Shown: positions 52,505-61,399 of the stretch, piece after piece
Layout of the letters: each line of letters starts with the position of its first letter
How positions within the stretch are numbered: position 1 is the first letter of the stretch
Assembly (NCBI RefSeq): GCF_004153605.1
Contig: NZ_SDSI01000007.1
Location: 22,062 to 86,061, forward strand
Direction: 5' to 3'
Length of the DNA: 64,000 nucleotides
Origin: Qipengyuania_B thermophila
GTDB taxonomy: Bacteria; Pseudomonadota; Alphaproteobacteria; Sphingomonadales; Sphingomonadaceae
The notes under the pieces: model-generated
The model's input: only the letters and a program-made list of their open reading frames with translations
Databases searched by the model: none
What the model was told of the DNA's origin: nothing
Program-made: the position numbers and the translations under genes

Positions 52505-53233
52505 ATGGCACGGATCGGCATCATCGGCAGCGAAGGGCGCATGGGGCGCGCGATTGCGGCCATGCTCGCGGATGACGGCCACGATCTTGCCGGCGGGGTC
52601 GATCGCGGCGGCGATGTCGCCCGGCTGGCGGACGGGAGCGACGTGCTCGTCGATTTTTCCAGCCCCGGCGCGCTTCAGGACAACCTCTACGCGGCGATCG
52701 GCGCCGGAATCCCGATCCTGATCGGCACCACGGGCCTCGAGGAGAGTCACCATCAGGCCATCGACCATGCCGCCCGGGCCGTTCCCGTGCTCCAGACCGG
52801 CAACACTTCGCTGGGCGTGACGCTGCTCGCGCATCTGCTGCGCGAAGCGACGGCACGGCTGGGCGCGGACTGGGATGTCGAGATTGTCGAGATGCATCAC
52901 CGGCACAAGGTCGACGCACCGTCCGGCACGGCGCTGCTGCTCGGCGAGGCGGCGGCACGCGGACGGGGCATCGTCCTGGCGGAGCACAGCGAACGGGGAC
53001 GGGATGGGCACACCGGCGCCCGCCGCCCGGGAGCCATCGGCTTTGCCTCGCTGCGCGGCGGGACCGTCGCCGGCGAGCACAGCGTGATCCTTGCCGGGGA
53101 AGATGAACGGCTGATCCTCTCGCACCACGCCGAGAACCGCCGGCTGTTCGCCCGCGGCGCGGTGCGGGCCGCGCAGTGGCTGATCGGCCGGCCGCCGGGA
53201 CGCTACGGCATGGAGGACGTGCTGGAGCTGTGA
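52505..53233 (+). CDS. dapB: 4-hydroxy-tetrahydrodipicolinate reductase
   Basis: This 242-residue NAD(P)H enzyme belongs to the lysine/diaminopimelate pathway. The nucleotide-binding N-terminus is RIGIIGSEGRMGRAIAA; the substrate-binding signature is EMHHRHKVDAPSGTALLLGEAAA; the C-terminus reads FARGAVRAAQWLIGRPPGRYGM. It overlaps nth as GTGA at 53230-53233. It feeds the same pathway as dapE 2 kb away, though the two are not in one operon. Confidence 0.97.
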   Translation: MARIGIIGSEGRMGRAIAAMLADDGHDLAGGVDRGGDVARLADGSDVLVDFSSPGALQDNLYAAIGAGIPILIGTTGLEESHHQAIDHAARAVPVLQTGNTSLGVTLLAHLLREATARLGADWDVEIVEMHHRHKVDAPSGTALLLGEAAARGRGIVLAEHSERGRDGHTGARRPGAIGFASLRGGTVAGEHSVILAGEDERLILSHHAENRRLFARGAVRAAQWLIGRPPGRYGMEDVLEL

Positions 53234-53886
53234 CGCGGCACGACGTGCGCGAGTTCTTCCGGCGGCTGGCCGGGGCCGAGCCGGAACCCCGGACCGAACT
53301 CGAGTACGGCAATGTCTACCAGCTGCTCGTCGCGGTGACTTTGTCGGCACAGGCGACGGATGCGGGGGTAAACCGCGCCACGCGGGCGCTGTTCGCGCAG
53401 GTCGCGACACCTCAGGACATGCTCGCGCTGGGCGAAGAGCGGCTGCGCGACCACATCAGGACCATCGGCCTGTTCAACAGCAAGGCGAAGAACATCATGG
53501 CCGCGGCGGCCATGCTGGTGGACGCGTTCGGCGGAGAGGTGCCCACGACGCGCGAGGCGCTGGTCCGCCTGCCCGGCGTCGGGCGCAAGACCGCCAACGT
53601 GGTGCTGAACTGCGCGCTGGGGCACGACACCTTCGCGGTCGACACCCACGTGTTCCGCGTCTGCAACCGCACGGGACTGGCGCCCGGCCGGACGCCCGAG
53701 GCCGTGGAAGCCGTGCTCGAGAGGCGGGTGCCGGACCCCTACCGGCGCCACGCGCACCATTGGCTGATCCTCCACGGGCGGTATGTCTGCAAGGCGCGGG
53801 TGCCGGAATGCTGGCGCTGTCCGGTGGCGGATCTGTGCCGCTATCCGGCCAAGGTGCAGGAGAAGCCCGCCGCCCGCCGCGTCTAG
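53230..53886 (+). CDS. nth: Endonuclease III
   Basis: This 218-residue DNA glycosylase/AP lyase removes oxidised pyrimidines. It has the helix-hairpin-helix RLPGVGRKTANVVLN with the catalytic Lys, the catalytic Asp in FAVDTHVFRV, and the 4Fe-4S cluster Cys-x6-Cys-x2-Cys-x5-Cys in CKARVPECWRCPVADLC. The start is a GTG coupled to the dapB stop. Its stop overlaps that of the convergent symporter gene at a shared CTAG (53883-53886). Confidence 0.97.
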   Translation: MTRHDVREFFRRLAGAEPEPRTELEYGNVYQLLVAVTLSAQATDAGVNRATRALFAQVATPQDMLALGEERLRDHIRTIGLFNSKAKNIMAAAAMLVDAFGGEVPTTREALVRLPGVGRKTANVVLNCALGHDTFAVDTHVFRVCNRTGLAPGRTPEAVEAVLERRVPDPYRRHAHHWLILHGRYVCKARVPECWRCPVADLCRYPAKVQEKPAARRV

Positions 53887-55121
53887 ACGTCGTCGGCGCT
53901 GACCAGCTCGGCGCGGTTGATCTCGCCCGTCATCGACGCAACCGTCGTCGCCACCGCGGCGTCGCCGGTCACGTTGGTGGTCGTGCGCATCATGTCCATG
54001 ATCCGGTCCACCCCGGCCACGAAGGCGATCGTCTCGAGCGGGACACCCACCGCCCCGAACACCAGCGCCATCATGATCAGGCCGGCGCCCGGAATGCCCG
54101 CCGCTCCGATCGCCCCGAGCGTCGCGAGGATCGAGATGAGGAAATACTGCCCCCAGGTCAGGTCGACGCCGAAGACCTGCGCGCCGAACAGGGTGGCAAG
54201 GCCCAGATACATGGCCGTCCCGTTCATGTTGATGGTCGCGCCAAGGGCGATGACGAAGCTGGCGACGGACGGGCTGATGCCGAGGTTGCGTTCCGCGCAG
54301 CGCAGCGTCACCGGCAGGGTCGCGTTCGAGGAAGCCGTGGAATAGCTCACCGCCATGGCGTCGATGATGCCGCGGAAGAAGGGGATCACCGGCATCCGCG
54401 CGAGAAACTTCACCATGCCGGTGTAGATGAGCCCGATGATCAGCAGGCAGCCGAGATAGTTGAGCCCCACGAGCTGCGCGAGGGCGAGGAGCGCATCGAA
54501 GCCGAGCGTGCCCGCCACCCACGCCATCAGCGCGAACACCCCGAACGGCGTCAGCTCCATGACGATCATGGTCACCTTCTGCATGACGACCGAGCCGGAA
54601 TCGAACACCCGCTGCACGGGCGCCCCGTCCTCGCGTGCCATCAGGATGCCGATGCCCAGCAGCACGGAGAACACGATCAGCGGCAGCACCGCCACGTCGG
54701 CCATCGCCTGCACCGGGCTTTGCGGGATGATCGACAGCACCATGTCGCGCCAGCTCGTCTCCTGCGGTTCGGGCACCGGCCCCATCTGCAGCGCGCTGGT
54801 GTCCACGCCCACGCCAGGGGCGAATACCGTGCCGAGCAGCAGGCCGAGCCAGACCGCCATCTGCCCGGTGACGACGAACAGCAGCATGGCGCGCCCGCCG
54901 ACCTGGCCGAGCTTGCCAAGGTCGCCGATCGCCGCGACGCCGGAGACGAGGCTGAAGAAGATCAGCGGCACGACCAGCATCCTGATCGACGCCACGAACA
55001 CGTCGCCGACGATCTTGATGCTCTCCGCCCCCGGACCCCACAGCCGTCCGACGATGATGCCGAGGACGAGCGCGGCGATGACCCGCTTCCACAGCGGAAT
55101 GGCTAGCCATGTGCGGAACAT
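53883..55121 (-). CDS. Dicarboxylate/amino acid:cation symporter (DAACS family)
   Basis: This is a 412-residue membrane transporter of the glutamate/C4-dicarboxylate:cation family. The signature helices include the serine-rich AVSYSTASSNATLPVTL (hairpin 1), GATINMNGTAMYLGLATLF, and AAGIPGAGLIMMALVF (hairpin 2), plus DRIMDMMRTTTNVTGD near the C-terminus. ATG at 55121 follows GGGAGGAAAAATCACG. Whether it carries dicarboxylates (DctA), glutamate or other acids cannot be decided. Tail-to-tail with nth. Confidence 0.95.
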   Translation of the reverse strand: MFRTWLAIPLWKRVIAALVLGIIVGRLWGPGAESIKIVGDVFVASIRMLVVPLIFFSLVSGVAAIGDLGKLGQVGGRAMLLFVVTGQMAVWLGLLLGTVFAPGVGVDTSALQMGPVPEPQETSWRDMVLSIIPQSPVQAMADVAVLPLIVFSVLLGIGILMAREDGAPVQRVFDSGSVVMQKVTMIVMELTPFGVFALMAWVAGTLGFDALLALAQLVGLNYLGCLLIIGLIYTGMVKFLARMPVIPFFRGIIDAMAVSYSTASSNATLPVTLRCAERNLGISPSVASFVIALGATINMNGTAMYLGLATLFGAQVFGVDLTWGQYFLISILATLGAIGAAGIPGAGLIMMALVFGAVGVPLETIAFVAGVDRIMDMMRTTTNVTGDAAVATTVASMTGEINRAELVSADDV

Positions 55122-55173
55122 CGTGATTTTTCCTCCCCAGCGCTGCGGACGCTTGCGCGTTTGCGGCGCAGCG

Positions 55174-56298
55174 TCAAGCGCGCAGAGCGGCGCGCGCGAT
55201 GTCGGCGTAGATGGCGGCAAGGACGCGCAGGTCGTCGATCGCCACCGCCTCGTCCGCCTTGTGCATGGTGGCGTTGACGAGCCCGAACTCGATCACCGGA
55301 CACACGCTGCGCAGGAAACGGGCATCGGAGGTTCCGCCGCTGGTCGACAGCTCGGGGCGGATGCCGGTGTGCGCCTGCACCGCGGTGCTGACCAGATCCG
55401 AGAACGCTCCGGGCGGAGTGAGAAACGGCTCGCCCGAGACGATCGGGAGCGCGGTTCCGCCGTGTTGGGCGGCGATGGCCGCAATCCGCTCGGCCAGCGC
55501 GGCGCCGGTGTGCCGGTCGTTGAACCGCACCGACACGCGCGCCCGCGCCCGCGCCGGAATGACGTTGGTGGCCGCGTTCCCGACCTCGAGGTCGGTGATC
55601 TCGAGGTTGGAGGGCTGGAACCACTCGGTCCCCGCATCCAGTTCCATCGCGTCGAGTTCGGCCAGCATCCGCACCAGCCGGCTGACCGGGTTGTCGGCAA
55701 GGTGCGGATAGGCGACGTGTCCCTGAACGCCGTCCACCGTGAGCCAGACGTTGAGCGACCCGCGCCGCCCGATCTTCACCGTGTCGCCCAGCCGGTGCAC
55801 GCTTGTCGGCTCGCCGACGAGGCACAGGTCCGGCCGGATGCCGCGCTCCTGCAGACGCGCGATGAGGGCCCGCGTGCCGTGGATGGCCGGACCTTCCTCG
55901 TCCCCGGTGACAAGGAACGACAGGGTGCCGGCGTCGTCCGGCACCTGCGCCGCCGCCGCCACCATGGCCGCGACCGCCCCCTTCATGTCGACCGCGCCGC
56001 GCCCGTACAGGAGGCCGTCACGCTCCACCGGCACGAAAGGGTCGCCGCGCCACCCCTCGCCGGGGGGAACCACGTCGACATGGCCGGCAAAGGCGAAGTG
56101 GCGCGCGCCGGGCGGTCCGGCGCGCACGGCGAGGAGGTTCTCCACCGGGCCGTCCGGCTCCTCGCCATCGTGCGTGCGTTCGACCGCAAACCCCAGCGGC
56201 CGCAGCATCGCCTCCAGCGTGTCGAACACCGCCCCGCGCGCCGGCGTGACGGACGGCGCGGCGATGAGCCGCCGGGCAAGGTCGAGTGCGTCAGCCAT
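55174..56298 (-). CDS. dapE: Succinyl-diaminopimelate desuccinylase
   Basis: This 374-residue M20-family zinc amidohydrolase frees LL-diaminopimelate for lysine and peptidoglycan. Metal-site motifs are FAFAGHVDVVPPG, GRGAVDMKGAVAAMV, TGDEEGPAIHGTR and the C-terminal EFGLVNATMHKADEAV. The dimerisation insert carries GRRGSLNVWLTVDGVQGHVAYP. The frame, length and N-terminus (LDLARRLIAAPSVTPARGA) are typical of DapE. Confidence 0.96.
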   Translation of the reverse strand: MADALDLARRLIAAPSVTPARGAVFDTLEAMLRPLGFAVERTHDGEEPDGPVENLLAVRAGPPGARHFAFAGHVDVVPPGEGWRGDPFVPVERDGLLYGRGAVDMKGAVAAMVAAAAQVPDDAGTLSFLVTGDEEGPAIHGTRALIARLQERGIRPDLCLVGEPTSVHRLGDTVKIGRRGSLNVWLTVDGVQGHVAYPHLADNPVSRLVRMLAELDAMELDAGTEWFQPSNLEITDLEVGNAATNVIPARARARVSVRFNDRHTGAALAERIAAIAAQHGGTALPIVSGEPFLTPPGAFSDLVSTAVQAHTGIRPELSTSGGTSDARFLRSVCPVIEFGLVNATMHKADEAVAIDDLRVLAAIYADIARAALRA

Positions 56299-56379
56299 GG
56301 TCCGCGCCGCCTAGCAGGGTGGGCCGTCCGGACAAGGGCGCACCCGGCAGGCGCATGCCGGCGCCGGGGATGTCCGCAT

Positions 56380-57249
56380 TCAGCGCGCCGCCGCCGGCGC
56401 CGACAACGCCGCGTCCAGCAGCTCGGCGATGCGCAGGCCCGCCTGCGTGATCCGGCGTTCGGCGACCGGCAGGGCGCGCTCGATCGTCTCCTGGCTCAGC
56501 GCGGTTTCCTGCGGCAGTTCGTCCTCGCAGGGGGGGCGGCCGAAAGCCTCCGGATAGACGAAGTCGCGCGCGGTCTGCCAGCTTTCGCGCCCCCAGTCAT
56601 CCGGCCGGCCTCCGCCAAGGGCGCGGCGCTCCTCCCCGGTGAACCGCCGCGTCAGCGCCGGCCGGGCCGAAGTGATCGCCCGCTCGGCGATGGGCCCGTC
56701 CCATGCCCAGTGCAGGTTCAGGCCGGGGATGATGCCGTAGGTCACCCGCCGGTCGTTGCCGCCCCGATCCTCGCGGTCGCCGGAATGAAGCGGCATGTGC
56801 ACGTCCCCGGCAAAGTGAACCATGAAGGCCAGCGCCTCCAGCCGGATGTTGCCGGGCAGGCTGCGGTCGGCGAGCAGCCGGAAATTGCGCTCGATCTGCG
56901 CCGTCACGCAGTTGCCGCTGGCGCAGTTGGCGCGCGGGTTGAACGGCTCGCAGATCGGCGCGGTGCGGTAGTGCCACGGGAAGGTGTAGGCCCAGCGCGG
57001 CGCATTGCCGCGCAGGCAGTCGGGCCAGTAGGACGCGTCCTCGAGATCGGCGAGCGGACATTCGGGCGTCCCGAGCAGCGGCGCATGGCGCCAGAGGGCC
57101 GCCAGTTCCGCGCGCGTCCGGGGCGCGATGTTCTCCATGGCGATGGCCGCCGTGGTGCGATGGCCGAACTCGCCCCAGGCGCTCGCCGGACCGGCGGCAG
57201 TTACCGCGACCAGCAGGGCCGCGACCGCCCGCATCACTGCTGCCATCAT
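56380..57249 (-). CDS. Exported S1/P1-type nuclease
   Basis: This is a 289-residue trinuclear-zinc nuclease precursor. The signal peptide ends GPASA, leaving Trp as the first mature residue (WGEFGHRTTAAIA), which in this family is itself a zinc ligand through its amino terminus. Further ligands appear in LEALAFMVHFAGDVHMPLH and GGNDRR and LNLHWAWDG. Expected to degrade single-stranded RNA/DNA and 3'-nucleotides in the periplasm. The start is the ATG that overlaps the GST stop (ATGA at 57246-57249). Confidence 0.93.
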   Translation of the reverse strand: MMAAVMRAVAALLVAVTAAGPASAWGEFGHRTTAAIAMENIAPRTRAELAALWRHAPLLGTPECPLADLEDASYWPDCLRGNAPRWAYTFPWHYRTAPICEPFNPRANCASGNCVTAQIERNFRLLADRSLPGNIRLEALAFMVHFAGDVHMPLHSGDREDRGGNDRRVTYGIIPGLNLHWAWDGPIAERAITSARPALTRRFTGEERRALGGGRPDDWGRESWQTARDFVYPEAFGRPPCEDELPQETALSQETIERALPVAERRITQAGLRIAELLDAALSAPAAAR

Positions 57250-57908
57250 TGCTCCCGCCCCACTTCGTATTGTTCGAGCACCCATTCCTCGCTCTCGGCC
57301 GCGCTGATCCAGTTCTGCATCCAGACATGCTCCCAGATCGCCTCCATGTAGGCGTGGGCAAATCCCGGCACGCCGATGCGATAGGTCAGGAAACGCGTCA
57401 CGACGGGAGCGTAGAAGATGTCGGCCGCGCCGAAGGTGCCGAACAGGAACGGCCCGCCATGACCGAACCGGGCGCGGGCCTCGGCCCAGAGCTGAAGAAT
57501 GCGCACGATGTCGTGCCGCACCGCGTCGGGCAAATCTGGCAGGTCGACCCGCATGCGGATGTTCATGGGACAGTTCTGCCGCAGCGCGTGGAAGGAGGAG
57601 TGCATCTCCGCCACCATCGACCGGGCCAGCCCGCGCGCCACCTCGTCCCTGGGCCAGAACCGGTCGCGTCCGACCTTGTCGGCAAGGTAGTCGAGGATGG
57701 CGAGGCTGTCCCACACGACAACGTCCCCGTCCCACAGGATCGGCACCTTGCCGCTGGAGGGTTGCAGACCCTGATCCTGCGCCCGGCTCCACTCCTCGCC
57801 GAACAGCGGCACGGTGATTTCCTCGAACGGCAGACCCGACTGCTTGGCCGCCAGCCAGCCGCGCAGGGACCAGCTCGAATAGTTCTTGTTGCCAAGGATC
57901 AGCTTCAT
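57246..57908 (-). CDS. Glutathione S-transferase family protein
   Basis: This 220-residue protein has an N-terminal thioredoxin-like GST domain with LGNKNYSSWSLRGWLAAKQS, the cis-Pro loop GKVPILWDGD and VVWDSLAILDYLADK, then an all-helical C-terminal domain. Substrate unknown; similar proteins are often linked to detoxification or, in this subgroup, to maleylacetoacetate-like or structural roles. ATG 57908 (MKLILGN) is the family start; an in-frame ATG 11 codons upstream exists. Confidence 0.92.
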   Translation of the reverse strand: MKLILGNKNYSSWSLRGWLAAKQSGLPFEEITVPLFGEEWSRAQDQGLQPSSGKVPILWDGDVVVWDSLAILDYLADKVGRDRFWPRDEVARGLARSMVAEMHSSFHALRQNCPMNIRMRVDLPDLPDAVRHDIVRILQLWAEARARFGHGGPFLFGTFGAADIFYAPVVTRFLTYRIGVPGFAHAYMEAIWEHVWMQNWISAAESEEWVLEQYEVGREQ

Positions 57909-57968
57909 GCCCGTGCCCTGCTCGTTGCGTCCATTCTGCACCCCCCTGCCGGCCCGCCACCCCTGACG

Positions 57969-58619
57969 TCAGGTCCGGGCGTCCTCCAGCACCGCCGCAC
58001 GCAGGGCGCCGATGCCCAGCTTCGTCTCGGCGCTGGTGACGTGCAGCACCGGATGGGCGGCCGGATGGGTCCGTGCTTCCTCGGAGGTACGGGCGATCAC
58101 GGCGTCGAGTTCCGCCCGGCTGACCTTGTCGGCCTTGGTCAGCACGATCCGGTAGCCGGCCGCCGCCTCGTCCAGCATCCGCAGCATCTCCCGGTCGACA
58201 TCCTTGAGGCCGTGGCGGCTGTCCACCAGCACCAGCGTGCGGGCCAGCACCGCCCGGCCGCGCAGATAGGTTCGCACCAGCTGCTGCCAGCGTTCGACCA
58301 CGCGGACGGGCGCCTTGGCGAAGCCGTAGCCGGGCATGTCGACGAGGCGGAACAGGGCCGGCTCCCCCACCTCGAACAGGTTGAGTTCCTGCGTGCGTCC
58401 CGGCGTCGTGGACGCGCGGGCGATGGCCCGCCGCCCCGTGAGGGCGTTCAGCAGCGACGACTTGCCGACATTCGACCGCCCGGCAAACGCGATCTCCGGC
58501 ACGGTCGGTTCGGGCAGGAACTTCAGCTGCGGCGCCGACAGGAGAAACGCGACGCGGCCGGAGAACAGCCGGTCCGCGGCGCGGATCGCGGCGCCCGCGC
58601 CCTCGTCGTCCGCGCTCAC
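57969..58619 (-). CDS. engB: Ribosome-biogenesis GTPase EngB/YsxC/YihA
   Basis: This 216-residue essential GTPase is involved in 50S assembly. G motifs: G1 GRSNVGKSSLLNAL, G2 TTPGRTQELN, G3 DMPGYGFAKAP, G4 LTKADKVSR and G5 VTSAETKLGI. The start is a GTG overlapping the yidC stop (GTGA at 58616-58619). The longer frame upstream is in the wrong frame of yidC. Last gene of the rpmH-rnpA-yidD-yidC-engB series. Confidence 0.96.
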   Translation of the reverse strand: MSADDEGAGAAIRAADRLFSGRVAFLLSAPQLKFLPEPTVPEIAFAGRSNVGKSSLLNALTGRRAIARASTTPGRTQELNLFEVGEPALFRLVDMPGYGFAKAPVRVVERWQQLVRTYLRGRAVLARTLVLVDSRHGLKDVDREMLRMLDEAAAGYRIVLTKADKVSRAELDAVIARTSEEARTHPAAHPVLHVTSAETKLGIGALRAAVLEDART

Positions 58620-60379
58620 GTGCTCTCCTGCCGCGCGCGGGCCGAGGCCTTCTCTTTCTCGAGCCGCTCCTTCTCCGCCGCTGCCTTGAGCTGCGGGTGC
58701 CTGGAATAAAGGTAGCTCTGCTGCGCCACGGTGAGGATATTGGAGGTCACCCAGTACAGCAGCAGCCCGGCGGAAAACGGCGCCATCACGAACATCAGCA
58801 CCCACGGCATGATGGAGAACACCTGCTGCTGGACAGGGTCCATGGCCGTCGGGTTGAGGCGGAAGGTCAGCCACATGGTGACGCCGAGCAGCACCGCCAG
58901 CGGCCCGATCGCGAGCAGCGTCGGCACCTCGAAGGGGAGCAGGCCGAACAGGTTCAGGATGTGCGCCGGGTCGGGCGCGGAGAGGTCGCGGATCCAAAGC
59001 ACGAAGGGCTGGTGGCGCATCTCCACCGCCAGCAGCAGCACCTTGTAGAGGGCAAAGAAGATCGGGATCTGGATCAGGATGGGCAGGCAGCCGGCGAGAG
59101 GGTTCACCTTCTCGTCCCGATAGAGCGCCAACAGCTCCTGCTGCATCTTCGGCTTGTCGTCCTTGTACCGCTCCTGCAGCGCCTTCATCCGCGGCTGCAG
59201 CGCGCGCATCGCGGCCATGGAGGCGAACTGCTTCTGCGCAATGGGGAACATCAGCCCGCGCACCAGCACGGTGAGCAGGATGATCGCGACACCGAAATTG
59301 CCGACCAGCTCGAACAGCCACAGCAGCAGCCACAGGATCGGCTTCATGAACCAGTAGAACCAGCCCCAGTCGATCGCCTTGTCGAACTGGGCGATGCCGA
59401 GCGTCCGCTCATACGCCTCGAGCACGCGGCTCTCCTTGGCGCCGACGAACACGCGGGTGGTGACGGTGAGCTGCTGCCCCGGCGGCAGCGTCTGCGGCTG
59501 GTAGATGAGGTCGGCGCGGAAGAGGCTGTCGCCAAGTCCGCGGAAGCTGCCCTCCACCCGCGCGCGCGGGTCGGGGACGAGCGCCGACAGCCAGTACTGG
59601 TCGGTGAAGCCGATCCAGTCCGGGCGCCCTGCCGGCACGTTCACCGCGCCCCGGCCGAGATCGTCGTACTCGACGGCATAGCTGACTACGCCGCCAAACG
59701 CCCCGATGGGGCCGGAATGGATGTTCCAGATGTCCGGCGTGGCGGTGGCGCTGGTCCGGGTGATCGCGGCGAAGGGCTGCGTCACGATGGCGGCCGCGCC
59801 GCCGTTGGCCACCGTCTGTTCGGCGGTGATCATGTAGTTTTCGTCGACGGAGAAGCGGATGGTGAACACCTCGCCCTGCGCGCCGCGATGCGTCAGCACG
59901 ACGGGGCTGCCGGGAGCCAGAGGGCCGCCCGACCGCTCCCACAGCGTGTCCGCGCCGGTCGCCACCTGCCCATTGACCAGAAAGCCGAGGCGCGCGAACT
60001 GCTGCACTGGACTGTTGGCCGGGGCGAACAGGCGCACCGGACTGCTGTCACGGGCGATCGACTGCCGGTGATCGACGAGGGTGATGTCGTCGATCTGCGC
60101 CCCTTGCGCGTTGACCGACCCGGTGATCCGCGGCGCTTCCACCGGCACGCGGACGGGCGCCGACAGGGCGGTGGCAAGATCGACCTGCCGGTTCGCCTGT
60201 CCCGGCGTGTCGATCCCCGGCGTGCGCACCGCCGCCCGTTCGGCCGGGGTGTCGGCCGGCGGCGATGCGGCGATCGGCGCCATGGCCTGCGGATAGAAGA
60301 ACCGCATGGCGGCATCGTAGCCGAGGAGAAGCAGGCCGCAGAGCAGGACGGCCACGATGAGATTGCGCTGATTGTCCAA
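58616..60379 (-). CDS. yidC: Membrane protein insertase YidC
   Basis: This 587-residue insertase places proteins in the inner membrane alone or with SecYEG. It starts with one membrane helix (RNLIVAVLLCGLLLLGYDAAM), followed by a large periplasmic domain (about 60-330) and the conserved five-helix core: NFGVAIILLTVLVRGLMFPI with the functional Arg, the cytoplasmic hairpin MKALQERYKDDKPKMQQELL, CLPILIQIPIFFALYKVLL and YWVTSNILTVAQQ. The start is a TTG at 60379, giving the family N-terminus (M/L)DNQRN. Confidence 0.96.
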   Translation of the reverse strand: MDNQRNLIVAVLLCGLLLLGYDAAMRFFYPQAMAPIAASPPADTPAERAAVRTPGIDTPGQANRQVDLATALSAPVRVPVEAPRITGSVNAQGAQIDDITLVDHRQSIARDSSPVRLFAPANSPVQQFARLGFLVNGQVATGADTLWERSGGPLAPGSPVVLTHRGAQGEVFTIRFSVDENYMITAEQTVANGGAAAIVTQPFAAITRTSATATPDIWNIHSGPIGAFGGVVSYAVEYDDLGRGAVNVPAGRPDWIGFTDQYWLSALVPDPRARVEGSFRGLGDSLFRADLIYQPQTLPPGQQLTVTTRVFVGAKESRVLEAYERTLGIAQFDKAIDWGWFYWFMKPILWLLLWLFELVGNFGVAIILLTVLVRGLMFPIAQKQFASMAAMRALQPRMKALQERYKDDKPKMQQELLALYRDEKVNPLAGCLPILIQIPIFFALYKVLLLAVEMRHQPFVLWIRDLSAPDPAHILNLFGLLPFEVPTLLAIGPLAVLLGVTMWLTFRLNPTAMDPVQQQVFSIMPWVLMFVMAPFSAGLLLYWVTSNILTVAQQSYLYSRHPQLKAAAEKERLEKEKASARARQEST

Positions 60380-60411
60380 CGTCGCGTCGATCCTGTCAGC
60401 CGGAGCGCGGG

Positions 60412-60678
60412 CTATTCCTGATCCCGGCCGGCGCTGTCGTTTCGGGCGCACCCGCGGTGCGGTTCTGACACGGGCACCGGATCATACCCGTGCCCACCCC
60501 ATGGATGGCAGCGCATTAGCCGCTTCGCCGCCAGCCATCCACCCCGAATCACGCCGTGCCGCTCGAGCGCTTCCACCGCGTATTGCGAGCAGCTGGGAAG
60601 ATAGCGGCAGGTCGGCGGGAGAACCCGGCTCGGCCCCCACTGCCAGAGGCGCACCAGAGCGATGAGAAGCGCCTTCAC
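60412..60678 (-). CDS. yidD: Membrane protein insertion efficiency factor YidD
   Basis: This 88-residue small protein has the family core ALVRLWQWGPSRVLPPTCRY and LPSCSQYAVEALERHG, then GGWLAAKRLMRCHPWGGHGYDPVP. It helps YidC-dependent insertion and attaches peripherally to the inner membrane through an amphipathic N-terminus. It overlaps rnpA by 4 bp (ATGA). Confidence 0.95.
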   Translation of the reverse strand: MKALLIALVRLWQWGPSRVLPPTCRYLPSCSQYAVEALERHGVIRGGWLAAKRLMRCHPWGGHGYDPVPVSEPHRGCARNDSAGRDQE

Positions 60679-61031
60679 CGGTCGCTCCGCAGCCGGGCGT
60701 CGCCGGACGCCGACCGGCGCCCCGCGCCCGGCCCGGGCCGGCGCGGCGGATCGCCCCGCCCCCGCCGGGCGCGCTCCAGTGCGTCCAGAAGTTCGGCGCG
60801 CATCTGCCGGAAATCCCGCTCGACGCCGCCGGCCCTGCCGATGAGGACATGGTCATGCCGGTCGAGTCCTGCCTCGGGCAACGTCTCCCGCGCGAGGGCG
60901 CGAAGGCGTCGCTTCATGCGGTTGCGCTGCACCGCGTTGCCGATCTTTTTGGTGACGGTGACGCCGACGCGGCTCACGTCCAGGGCGTTCGGATGCGTGA
61001 GCAGGACAAAGCCAGGCTTGGCCACGCGCAC
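60675..61031 (-). CDS. rnpA: Ribonuclease P protein component (start probably further upstream)
   Basis: This is the protein subunit of RNase P, which trims tRNA 5' ends. From the first canonical start (GTG 61031) it is 118 residues and contains VGVTVTKKIGNAVQRNRMKR, the RNR signature. The conserved N-terminal block TIRKRRDFVAANAG is encoded in frame just upstream (61032-61070), but there is no ATG, GTG or TTG between it and the stop near 61139. A CTG at 61091 with GGCGGA six bases upstream, or an ATC, may be the true start. Confidence 0.9.
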   Translation of the reverse strand: MRVAKPGFVLLTHPNALDVSRVGVTVTKKIGNAVQRNRMKRRLRALARETLPEAGLDRHDHVLIGRAGGVERDFRQMRAELLDALERARRGRGDPPRRPGPGAGRRSASGDARLRSDR

Positions 61032-61153
61032 GCCAGCATTCGCCGCGACGAAGTCGCGCCGTTTGCGGATGGTTTGAAGTGCGGGCGGCAGGGGTGGTCC
61101 GCCGGACGAGTCAGGAACTTGCCGGGACGACCGCGATCATCCGGCCTGCCGGT

Positions 61154-61288
61154 TCAGGCGCAGAGCGTCTTGCGTCCGCGGCGACGACGCGCGCGCAGCA
61201 CCTTGCGGCCGCCCGGAGTGGCCTTGCGCGCGAAAAAGCCGTGGCGGCGCGCACGCACGAGATTGCTGGGCTGAAAAGTGCGCTTCAT
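61154..61288 (-). CDS. rpmH: 50S ribosomal protein L34
   Basis: This 44-residue highly basic ribosomal protein starts MKRTFQPSNLVRARRHGFF and ends RRGRKTLCA, the canonical L34 sequence. GGGGATAG lies upstream of the ATG. It heads the minus-strand cluster rpmH-rnpA-yidD-yidC-engB, a conserved bacterial order. Its promoter must lie within 61289-61399. Confidence 0.97.
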   Translation of the reverse strand: MKRTFQPSNLVRARRHGFFARKATPGGRKVLRARRRRGRKTLCA

Positions 61289-61399
61289 CTGTCTATCCCC
61301 GGACCGGCGCGCTCAAGGGGCCGCCGACTGCTGCATCGTTTCCTGAGGCAAGTGCCAAGCACGCGGGCTTTCCGCGCGCAACATCTGGGCGGGCGGCTA

